A DNA stretch of 11,260 nt from Thalassiosira profunda (lineage: Eukaryota > Bacillariophyta > Thalassiosirophyceae > Thalassiosirales > Thalassiosiraceae), in NCBI GenBank assembly GCA_036939355.1, contig JALLAP010001099.1, forward strand, positions 1-11,260, given 5' to 3'. Every line of letters starts with the position of its first letter. Positions within the stretch are counted from its first letter, which is position 1. Made by a program: the position numbers and the translations under genes. Of this stretch, positions 1 to 6,104 are shown one piece after another. The notes beneath the pieces were generated by a model. The model had not been told where the DNA came from, ran no database searches, and saw nothing but the letters and a program-made list of their open reading frames with translations.

Positions 1-1885
1 TGCGCTGGAGGACGCGGCAGCCGTAGGGATGGCAGCACAGTTGCTTCACGTTGTTTAAGACGTCGTCAACGATGAACTGAACCTTGCCGGCCATTCGATC
101 GGCCAGACCGGCCTCGCCAATCCTAGCTTCCGCTTCTTTGGCCCTGATGCTCATCACTTCGATGCACTTCTGCATCACGTGGTTGCCGTTCTGGTCCTGA
201 ATGCAAGTCAGGACGTAGCCGTCGAATTCAGGAAGAAGTTCGCACACGTCGTCGTAATCGAGCGACTCGATCGACTTCTGCACCACCCGGCACCCATACA
301 TCTGCAAGGAGAGGAGGAGCATGTTGCCTTCCAAGGTGCCCTTGAGGTCCTTGTGCATTCCTTCATTTCCAAACTCGTACATCTTCTGGATGACGTAGTT
401 GCCAAAGACGTCGTTTTGCAGCTCCTTGATGGCGGGGATGATCTCCGCCAACACCGCATCCTTCTCAATGGCGTCGGCCACCTCTAACCTCTGCTGGACG
501 AAGCGCGACCCATTCTGATCGAGACAGAACTCCACCACGTGACCCTTGATGTCGTGAATGGTCCACTGATTCCGGCTCTTGGCCTGGCGAATTTCGTTCA
601 GCAGGACCGTCGCCTGGGGTCCAAGCTTGGACGGCGTGTTGGCGTTTCTGTCTCCGCGCTTCGACCGGGGGCTGGACATGGGGTTCTTCTTCCTCCCCAT
701 GCGATCGGGCGTCCGCATGCCCCCGCTGCTTCCGCGCGTAGGGCTGCGCCCTCCGCCGGGAGGGGACGAGCCGTGGCCGCTGTAGCTCATGGCGTTGAGG
801 GGCATCATGCCGGGGTTCGCCGCCACGGCGATGGGACCGTTGGGCCCCATCACGAAGGTAGCAGGGGCCATCGCTGGCTGACCAGCCATGGCCACGCCCT
901 CGGCCCCATACTGGACGTAGGCGTACTGGCCGTGCCCTCCTGGCGCGCCCATAACTTGGGGGACGAGAGTGACGTACTGGGGCTGTCCAGCAGGTGACAT
1001 GATCACGTGCTGCTGGGGCTGGTGATACTCGTACCCGTACGGGGCAGCGGGGGCGTTGACGTGATAAACCGTCTGTTGCCCAGGCATAACGTTCACGTTT
1101 CCTTGTTGGCCTCCGTAGTTCTGGTAGCCGGCCTGTGGAGATACCTGCACCGGCTGTTGGTGCTGGTAGTACACTTGCTGCTGGGGCTGGTAATGCGACG
1201 ATCCCTGCTGATAAACCTGCTGCGGCTGCTGCGTCGCTGGCGACTGGTGCACATACTGGTGGGCATGCGCTTGAGGCGCAGTCTGCGTGGAAGGGGTGTA
1301 CTGCTGCATGCCTCCTCCTTGGCTCGGAGTGAAGACATTGCCAGACGATCCCTGCCCCCAACTGCTCTTCTGTGGTGTCCCCTGGATTTTCTCCATCAAA
1401 CTCGTGTTATCAAGTCCACCGAGCGGCGTCCCCGACGAATAGGAGGGAATGGTATTTTGCTGACCTTCGTCTGCCGACTCCAGAGTCGTCAATCCCAACG
1501 TCTCGAGGATCGAGTTCACATCCCCGTCGGTTCCCCCCGCCCCCGCGTTGGGCCCGATCACCCCCGTCGAGGCGGGGCGGCGCAGCCCGGCGTTCTCCCG
1601 ATCTTCCTCCTCCTCGTCGAAGAAGCGCGACCTGGCAAAGAGCCCATCGTCCACCGCGGCGGACTTCGTCGACGAGGGGATCTTGCCGTACTCCCACGTC
1701 TCGGGCGCCGCGGACTGGGACCGCCCCAGGTTCAGCCCCAGGTAGCTGGGGGCGCCGGGCTGCTTCTTGTCGTCGAAGGTCACCTTGGCGCCGCCACCAC
1801 CAGAGTGGAATGGCGACGGGTTGGAGGAAATGCCCTTCGTCCCGTCATCCCCGTTTGCAATTATGTTCAACAGGTCGCCGCTCAT
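1..1885 (-). CDS. Pumilio/PUF-family RNA-binding protein (C-terminus beyond left edge)
   Basis: PUF proteins bind UGUANAUA-type elements in mRNAs, usually in 3' UTRs, and repress translation or promote decay in the cytoplasm. One open exon gives 628 residues before the window ends. Residues 1-190 are a low-complexity leader, 193-310 are rich in Gln, Tyr and Pro, and 370-425 are Ser/Arg/Gly-rich and basic. PUF repeats follow: R1 (GSRFVQQ, about 460), R2 (GNYVIQK, 496), R3 (YGCRVVQK, 532), R4 (GNHVMQK, 568) and R5 (YGCRVLQ, 623). Repeats 6-8 must lie to the left. The base-contacting triplets S460/R461/Q464, N496/Y497/Q500, C532/R533/Q536, N568/H569/Q572 and C623/R624/Q627 match the animal Pumilio code for A, U, A, U, A. 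The start is the first in-frame ATG after a stop at 1916-1918 and sits in an ACCATGA context. The family call is secure; the orthologue within it is not. Confidence 0.96.
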   Translation of the reverse strand, partial: MSGDLLNIIANGDDGTKGISSNPSPFHSGGGGAKVTFDDKKQPGAPSYLGLNLGRSQSAAPETWEYGKIPSSTKSAAVDDGLFARSRFFDEEEEDRENAGLRRPASTGVIGPNAGAGGTDGDVNSILETLGLTTLESADEGQQNTIPSYSSGTPLGGLDNTSLMEKIQGTPQKSSWGQGSSGNVFTPSQGGGMQQYTPSTQTAPQAHAHQYVHQSPATQQPQQVYQQGSSHYQPQQQVYYQHQQPVQVSPQAGYQNYGGQQGNVNVMPGQQTVYHVNAPAAPYGYEYHQPQQHVIMSPAGQPQYVTLVPQVMGAPGGHGQYAYVQYGAEGVAMAGQPAMAPATFVMGPNGPIAVAANPGMMPLNAMSYSGHGSSPPGGGRSPTRGSSGGMRTPDRMGRKKNPMSSPRSKRGDRNANTPSKLGPQATVLLNEIRQAKSRNQWTIHDIKGHVVEFCLDQNGSRFVQQRLEVADAIEKDAVLAEIIPAIKELQNDVFGNYVIQKMYEFGNEGMHKDLKGTLEGNMLLLSLQMYGCRVVQKSIESLDYDDVCELLPEFDGYVLTCIQDQNGNHVMQKCIEVMSIRAKEAEARIGEAGLADRMAGKVQFIVDDVLNNVKQLCCHPYGCRVLQR

Positions 1886-1953
1886 GGTGCTGGTGTTGGC
1901 TGCTGCAGCGACGGTTCACCCTGAGGATCCCGGACCTACTCTTTGCTGTTCAA

Positions 1954-1961
1954 TATCTACA
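1954..1961 (-). promoter_or_regulatory. Candidate Pumilio response element (TGTAGATA)
   Basis: On the minus strand this octamer matches the UGUANAUA consensus with N=G. It lies about 70 nt upstream of the Pumilio ATG, so it is in the leader if that part is exonic. The repeats visible in the encoded protein carry the residues expected to read A-U-A-U-A, compatible with this element. Whether it is functional is inference: one exact match in a 428-bp region is expected by chance a few percent of the time, and a possible leader intron could remove it. Confidence 0.3.
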
Positions 1962-2066
1962 ATTTGTACAGCGGCCACAGCCTGGATGCAATATCTCAGC
2001 GACCTATGGTGCCCCTGCTACTCCTGCCCCGATCGTCGCTCGTCGCCGTGGGCTGCCGCTGCCGAT

Positions 2067-2096
2067 CTACCACGGGCAGCTGCTGCCGACCGCCAT
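2067..2096 (-). other. Upstream ORF, 9 codons, ahead of the Pumilio start
   Basis: On the minus strand an ATG at 2096 opens a 9-codon frame ending in TAG at 2067. It finishes about 180 nt before the Pumilio ATG. If the leader is unspliced here it could lower or tune initiation at the main start. It may be a chance occurrence. Confidence 0.3.
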
Positions 2097-2209
2097 GTTG
2101 GAAGTTATGGGGGGATTTGGATTTGTCCCATCCAACCGGCATTCACGTACTAGTTCCTACGTACTTCTCGGTGCAGGTGAACTGTCGCAACGACTGGACC
2201 AAGTTCATC

Positions 2210-2264
2210 AAGAGAGAGGGAGAGGGGAGGGAGGAGGCGAGGAGGAGGAGCCGAGGAGCGAGGA
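2210..2264. repeat. Purine-rich (GA/GGA) low-complexity tract
   Basis: A run made almost only of A and G on the plus strand (GAG, AGG and GGA units). On the minus strand, the sense strand of both flanking genes, it is a C/T-rich tract of the kind seen around transcription starts or in pyrimidine-rich leaders. It lies 50 bp past the methyltransferase stop and about 325 bp before the Pumilio ATG. Confidence 0.6.
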
Positions 2265-2313
2265 GATGCTCTGCGATCTCATTGTACTTCATGCACATGC
2301 AGGCGACGTCTTG

Positions 2314-3963
2314 CTACTCGCATGTGTTTACTGATTTGCCTGTTACCTTGCCATGAACAAGGCAGCCCACCGGCAAAGGCACCGGGCTTGGACGCAGAGC
2401 AGCCCGTGCCAGATCAATCGCCGCCTGCCGGCCCTTCTCTGTCCAATTCGCGTCGTCCGTTGCATTCTTGCCATTGCCAATACCAGCCAAATCTAAAACT
2501 CTGCCCACGAGAGCTGCAATAATTGGGGGGCACACCGAATTGCCAACCATTCGGTATCCCTCCTTGAAATGGGCCATCTCGCCCTGTTCTGGACGGATCT
2601 CGCAAAAGTTGAATGTATTCGGAAAGCCCATTACTCGAGCACACTCCCTGACAGAAAATCTCCGAGGTGGATGGGGAGCACAAGATGGCACCAACTGCGA
2701 GTCTCCCCTGCCAACAGAGTTTCCGTAATGGCTTGTGAGAGTATCGCAAGGTCTATTGGGCCATGCCAAGTCCGCAGGCTTCCAACGCTTGTGTTGAGAG
2801 AGCTTTTCCCAAGTAGATTGAGAGAGTCGCAGAACCTCCAGATCCGATGCTGGAAGAGAGTCGTAATCCAATATGTCGTGCGCGCATATCTTCAGGTCCG
2901 GCACATATGGGAATTTGCTTTCATTCGTCGTCGCCAGATCTTCTCGTACGCCGACAAAGAACAACCGTTTCCTGTTGGTCGCAGTCAGGCCCCGGGCAGA
3001 GCACACCTCAAAATTTACGTCATACCCCGCCCCACGAAATGCCGTCACGATTTCATTCAGAGTATCTTTCAACCCAAGCAACCCCTGCACGTTCTCGAAT
3101 AGAAACGCCTTTGGTCGCGAGCTCTTCAATGCCCGTACGATTTCCAAGTAGAGATGCCCGCGGCCTTTGTCGCAGTGGAAGCCGGGCTGCTCTCCCAGCG
3201 TCGAGAATGGCTGGCAAGGAAATCCAGCCACAAGGAGGTCGAGGTTGTTTGGAAAGGCTGCGTCGGGAACCTTGTAGATATCCCTGTGGATGCAATTTAA
3301 AGGAGTATCGAAGTTCAACGCGTACGTTTCGCGGCATCGCTCGTCAATCTCCGAGTAGAAGACGCATTTGCCGCCAAGCTGCTCCAAAGCCACGCCAAAG
3401 CCGCCGATGCCGCCAAACATTTCCCCATATGTGAAGGCACTATCACTGACCACGCTCTTGTCTAAGCGTTTCAGGCTGATGTCGGGAAGGACAAAGCCCT
3501 TGGGCTCCAGCTCTGGGTGTATCCTCGCGTCCACTTCCGGAATGTCCAACTTTGAACGATGATTGTGCACGAATTCCTTCTCCACAATCGATACCCCGTC
3601 GGTATCCAGCAACTCTCTCAGCTCGGGCGACGTCTGCGCTACTTCTTCCAGTTGCATTGCATCGTACAGCACGGGTATTCCTCGGAGAGATCGCTCCGCG
3701 CCCACGACGGCGTGCGTGCGGCTCCCGAACCGCCCCTCCAGGTGCCATTGCCGCGGAACCACTTGGCTTTGCAGCAATGTTTGGTAGGCGGTTTTCGTCA
3801 AACGAGCGGGCAGGTGGAGGACGTGCTCCTTGGGATTGCAATCCCGAGGCAGCCGTCCTTTGGTGCATTTTATTGAGCATGTATGTGCCGTTGTGGAAGG
3901 AATTGCAGTTGATGCATCCCTCGTTACCTTTTGTCTCTTCGATTGTTGCGTCGTCGGTTGCAT
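2314..3963 (-). CDS. C5-cytosine DNA methyltransferase, bacterial-type single domain
   Basis: It transfers methyl from S-adenosylmethionine to C5 of cytosine in DNA. The intronless 549-residue product shows the conserved motifs in order: I (FGGIGGFG, 183-190), IV (GFPCQPFS, 247-254, nucleophile Cys250), VI (FENVQGL, Glu290), VIII (TNRKRLFF, Asn330), IX (FSVRECARVMGFP) and X (MVGNSVCPP, about 472-480). A target-recognition segment of roughly 80 residues separates VIII and IX. The first 180 residues hold no domain I recognise; they begin with a nuclear-signal-like SKRQK and include a Cys/His-bearing stretch. I chose the ATG at 3963: the frame extends to GTG at 3999, bounded by a TGA at 4006-4008, but GTG is not a usual eukaryotic start. 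No chromatin domains (BAH, CXXC, SNF2) are present, unlike DNMT1 or DNMT5. A bacterial origin by transfer is plausible but not shown. Confidence 0.95.
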   Translation of the reverse strand: MQPTTQQSKRQKVTRDASTAIPSTTAHTCSIKCTKGRLPRDCNPKEHVLHLPARLTKTAYQTLLQSQVVPRQWHLEGRFGSRTHAVVGAERSLRGIPVLYDAMQLEEVAQTSPELRELLDTDGVSIVEKEFVHNHRSKLDIPEVDARIHPELEPKGFVLPDISLKRLDKSVVSDSAFTYGEMFGGIGGFGVALEQLGGKCVFYSEIDERCRETYALNFDTPLNCIHRDIYKVPDAAFPNNLDLLVAGFPCQPFSTLGEQPGFHCDKGRGHLYLEIVRALKSSRPKAFLFENVQGLLGLKDTLNEIVTAFRGAGYDVNFEVCSARGLTATNRKRLFFVGVREDLATTNESKFPYVPDLKICAHDILDYDSLPASDLEVLRLSQSTWEKLSQHKRWKPADLAWPNRPCDTLTSHYGNSVGRGDSQLVPSCAPHPPRRFSVRECARVMGFPNTFNFCEIRPEQGEMAHFKEGYRMVGNSVCPPIIAALVGRVLDLAGIGNGKNATDDANWTEKGRQAAIDLARAALRPSPVPLPVGCLVHGKVTGKSVNTCE

Positions 3964-4594
3964 GGTGCAGGTGTCAGGGTGGGATGCATCCAGGTGCACA
4001 CAGCATCAGTTGTTGTGCACAGCAAAACAGAGAGCACGGTGCACCTCCACCTTGCAAAAAAGTTGGTATTGTACCCGCGCCAAAGAGCTCTTGGCAGGAC
4101 GGGCAGGCTCGCCCGAAACCTCTGCTGGGGGGCCACCAGCACCAAGATGACAACCTCGCCTCCGACACGACGAGCCGGGCGGGGAAGGAGCTGAATCCTG
4201 AAGGACTGAGGGCTCGGGTAAATTTTATCAAGAGATGATATTAAAGGTCAGAATAGCTCGTCAATACCCAGTATTGCAGTAATAAAATTGGCTCTTTCTT
4301 TTGTGGGATAAAGTCAACATTCGCACCTCTCCCCTCACTCTTCTTCGCTGAGCTCATCAGCGCACCCCGTTTGCCGTTGTTGCCTCGTTGCATTGCTCTC
4401 ATCGCTTCTGTTCTCTTTCTTGGTCCCTCCCTCCCTCGGCCTCCCTCTACTGGTACTGCTGACGGAAAGATAACTCTCCTTTGCCGGCTGAGGTATCGTC
4501 AGCTAGCTGGCTTGCTCTTCATGCAACCGATCGCCTCGAAGCCGAACTGCAATTCTCAATCGGTGATAGAACCAACACACGGGAAAACAGCAGT
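3964..4594. promoter_or_regulatory. Divergent promoter region between DNMT and the 73-aa gene
   Basis: This 631-bp interval separates two genes that start in opposite directions. The stretch around 4203-4320 is AT-richer than its surroundings. At 4335-4346 the plus strand reads TCACTCTTCTTC, which resembles the initiator (TCAYTYY-like) of stramenopile core promoters. It lies about 255 nt before the plus-strand ATG. I see no TATA box that I trust, and no RNA gene. Frames here that begin with TTG are not supported as coding. Confidence 0.4.
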
Positions 4595-4816
4595 ATGCCT
4601 CCTCGGCTCCCTCACAGGCTGATAAAGCCGCCCACGCAGATGAACGCACCTGAATTGGCAGTGTTTGTAGCGTTGGGCGCGTCCGTCACTTTTGGATTGG
4701 CGAAGATGGGTTCCGATGCATGGAAAGTGTACAGTGGTGGGAAATCGGGCGAGGGTTCCATGGGAAGTGCGGCCTGCCCGATGAATTGGGGCAAAAAGGA
4801 GGGAGATGCCAGATGA
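4595..4816 (+). CDS. Small single-span membrane protein, 73 aa, unrecognised
   Basis: The frame starts at the first ATG in its phase (4595) and ends at TGA (4814-4816). A basic N-terminus (MPPRLPHRLIKPP) precedes one hydrophobic segment at about 20-37 (ELAVFVALGASVTFGLAK) and a polar Gly/Ser/Lys tail. That layout fits a small mitochondrial inner-membrane subunit. A faint likeness to the MLRQ/B12D type, with a PEL-type motif leading into the membrane segment, is noted but not enough to name it. The frame remains open upstream only with non-ATG starts. Evidence for coding is the plausible protein composition and the position between a promoter-like region and a convergent neighbour. The opposite-strand frame at 4612-4821 is the alternative reading and looks less like a protein. 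Confidence 0.5.
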   Translation: MPPRLPHRLIKPPTQMNAPELAVFVALGASVTFGLAKMGSDAWKVYSGGKSGEGSMGSAACPMNWGKKEGDAR

Positions 4817-5146
4817 CGCAATCATTACTCTCGAATCAATGCAATCAGATGGTCGGATGTAAGTCCCAGCCGTAGTTGCCCGGCGTTTGAAGAAAGATGA
4901 CGCTGAACAAACCCCCCACCTTTTCTAGCCATAATTTACCAGTTTAGTCCGTACATTGTTTCGCGCCCCTTCTTCTCTTCTTTGACTTTCTCTCTTTGGA
5001 TGTTGCAAGGACCTTTCTACCGGCTGTACGGTACCATGCACGCAGCAATTTGGACCTCCCCCATCCCATAGGCAATAGCAGGTTATTGCATCTCCCCCCC
5101 ATTATCCCCCCCACCCCCCTGTTGTGCAAGAAAATATCTGGAGGAT
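4817..5146. other. Convergent intergenic region with C-rich runs
   Basis: This 330-bp stretch holds the 3' ends of the plus-strand 73-aa gene and the minus-strand 106-aa gene. It contains a GTAAGT donor-like hexamer at 4859-4864 (plus), which may be chance or mark an intron in the 3' UTR. It also has a C-run block at about 5092-5119 (three long C runs), a C-rich/G-rich strand asymmetry that could fold on the minus strand. No coding frame is convincing. Confidence 0.5.
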
Positions 5147-5854
5147 TTATCCATTATTTGCAATGTCCGTAAGAATTTCGTCCCGCCTCTTTGCAAATTC
5201 GTCCTGGTACGCCCGCACGGCAATGTACGATCCCGCGACGCCGATGTCCTTCCCCGCGTAGGACGATATGGCGTGAGTTTGACGGTAGTTTGGCTTGGTC
5301 CGCAGCTCCCCCTGGAAGCAGTTGTACGTTTTGAACGGCCCGTGGCGCTCATCGGAGAACTTTTGGGAGTTGATGGAGGTTCTGTAACAGAGAGAGAGTT
5401 GTGTGAGGGAAAGGCATCAACAAATGATCATCGTCCAATTGCAAAAAGGTCACCCCCTGATCATCTCCCAATCCCCCTCCCCTCCCTGCAAATTTGTCGC
5501 GCCTGGGCGGTTCCTGTTGTCATAAAGAGCCCCACGCCTCAACGCAGTCCATCATCACAAGCACATAAGAAGGTGATAGGCGCTGGCGGCATCAACCCCC
5601 ATGCAAAATACATAACGCCTACACCGATAATATTTCAGAGAGAATACTGCGGCGGCCGAGGACTACGGCTGGGAGTACACCAATCGGTTTTGCTTCGACG
5701 CAGTTGGCGATCACCAGCACCTCGACCTCAACCCACCCTCGGCCGCTTCGCCCCATAATTCTACTTACTCGGAGACGCGCTCGACCATCTTGTCCTCCCG
5801 CTCCTTGTATGTCTCCATACCGGACTTGACCCATGATGTTATGGGGTTCGACAT
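5147..5854 (-). CDS. Two-exon gene for a 106-aa hypothetical protein
   Basis: I assembled this from two exons. Exon 1 is 5854-5769, beginning with ATG and ending before a perfect GTAAGT donor. Exon 2 is 5381-5147, following a TCTCTGTTACAG acceptor and ending in TAA. The split codon gives Glu29 and the frame stays open. The product is soluble, with no signal peptide or membrane span. Residues 1-29 form a charged helix (ETYKEREDKMVERV). The middle is aromatic and basic (RHGPFKTYNCFQGELRTKPN), and the C-terminus is a charged helix (YQDEFAKRRDEILTD). I do not recognise the family. The 387-nt intron is far longer than the other four here, so a missed exon is possible. It is divergent from the RsmB-like gene, with 250 bp between the starts. 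Confidence 0.75.
5382..5768 (-). other. Long intron of the 106-aa gene
   Basis: It is bounded by GTAAGT at 5768-5763 and a pyrimidine-rich TTACAG acceptor at 5382. The part nearest the acceptor (5390-5640) is AT-richer, as expected for an intron. The part nearest the donor (5640-5768) has coding-like composition, and its plus strand carries an open frame without an early ATG. No clear internal exon was found on the minus strand. Confidence 0.65.
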
Positions 5855-5937
5855 GGTGATGGTTCGGCCTCGGCCGGTCCCCGCCTTCAATCACAGTTGG
5901 AGTTGCTTCCGGCCGCGGCCGTGATTTTTTGTGAGCC

Positions 5938-5969
5938 GGGGGGGCGGGGCGGGGGCGGGGGCGGGGGGG
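5938..5969 (+). promoter_or_regulatory. G-quadruplex-forming tract
   Basis: Five runs of 7, 4, 5, 5 and 7 guanines are separated by single cytosines. This exceeds the usual four-run requirement and has the shortest possible loops, so a stable parallel G-quadruplex is expected on the plus strand and an i-motif on the minus strand. It lies roughly 85 bp upstream of the minus-strand gene's ATG and 135 bp upstream of the plus-strand gene's ATG. Confidence 0.8.
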
Positions 5970-5976
5970 CAGACAA

Positions 5977-6010
5977 GGGCAAAATTGCCCCCCCGGGCAA
6001 TTTTTTGCCC
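5977..6010. repeat. Nested inverted repeats (GGGCAA...TTGCCC, twice)
   Basis: Two adjacent units each have the arms GGGCAA and TTGCCC: the first (5977-5990) with a 2-nt AA centre, the second (5995-6010) with a TTTT centre, separated by CCCC. The two units are also inverted copies of each other apart from two extra T, so the whole can form one 14-bp stem with a CCCC loop. It could be a paired palindromic protein-binding site or a cruciform/hairpin element. Confidence 0.7.
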
Positions 6011-6104
6011 CCAGCTTGATGGCTCTTGGCTCTCGCCACACAACCTGACCCGCGCGCCGCGGCGGCGCCTCTAGCAGCGCTCATAGGCACCAGCGAAGCT
6101 GTTG

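Larger units (their letters stand above)
1886..2313. other. Intergenic region: DNMT 3' end and Pumilio leader/promoter
   Basis: This 428-bp stretch lies between two tandem minus-strand genes and must hold the 3' end of the methyltransferase transcript and the promoter and leader of the Pumilio gene. It contains a purine tract at 2210-2264 (a pyrimidine tract on the transcribed sense), a 9-codon upstream ORF on the minus strand at 2096-2067, and a TGTAGATA element at 1961-1954. A donor-like GTACGT on the minus strand (2164-2159) and several downstream AG dinucleotides leave open a leader intron. No convincing protein gene is seen. Confidence 0.6.
5855..6104. promoter_or_regulatory. Divergent (probably bidirectional) promoter with GC boxes
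   Basis: These 250 bp lie between the ATGs of the minus-strand 106-aa gene and the plus-strand RsmB-like gene, so both promoters must sit here. The centre holds GGGGCGGGG-type boxes within a G-rich run, followed directly by nested inverted repeats, and a CGCGCGCCGCGG-type stretch lies closer to the plus-strand start. No TATA box is evident. Confidence 0.6.

Noticed and set aside
465..1361. 298-codon minus-strand frame inside the Pumilio gene
   Set aside because: It is a different phase of the same strand as the Pumilio frame, whose single continuous frame contains clear PUF repeats; the alternative is Arg/Pro-rich with no recognisable motif.
1007..2334. Long plus-strand frames (1007-1924 and 1372-2334)
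   Set aside because: Antisense to the GC-rich Pumilio coding region; Arg/Leu-rich shadow composition with no domain.
3964..3999. Extension of the DNMT to a GTG start at 3999
   Set aside because: GTG is not a usual eukaryotic start; the ATG at 3963 is the first in frame, and a stop at 4006-4008 excludes further extension.
3974..4231. 85-codon minus-strand frame upstream of the DNMT
   Set aside because: It begins with TTG and has no protein-like pattern; treated as promoter and leader.
3552..4238. 228-codon plus-strand frame antisense to the DNMT N-terminus
   Set aside because: It overlaps the methyltransferase in the opposite sense, has no motifs, and its composition fits a shadow frame.
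4371..4622. 83-codon plus-strand frame with a hydrophobic start
   Set aside because: It begins with TTG, and the region is pyrimidine-rich leader sequence; no in-frame ATG supports the signal-peptide-like start.
5619..6041. 140-codon minus-strand frame across the first exon and promoter of the 106-aa gene
   Set aside because: It runs through the GTAAGT donor and the G-rich promoter in another phase; a Pro/Arg-rich artefact of GC content.
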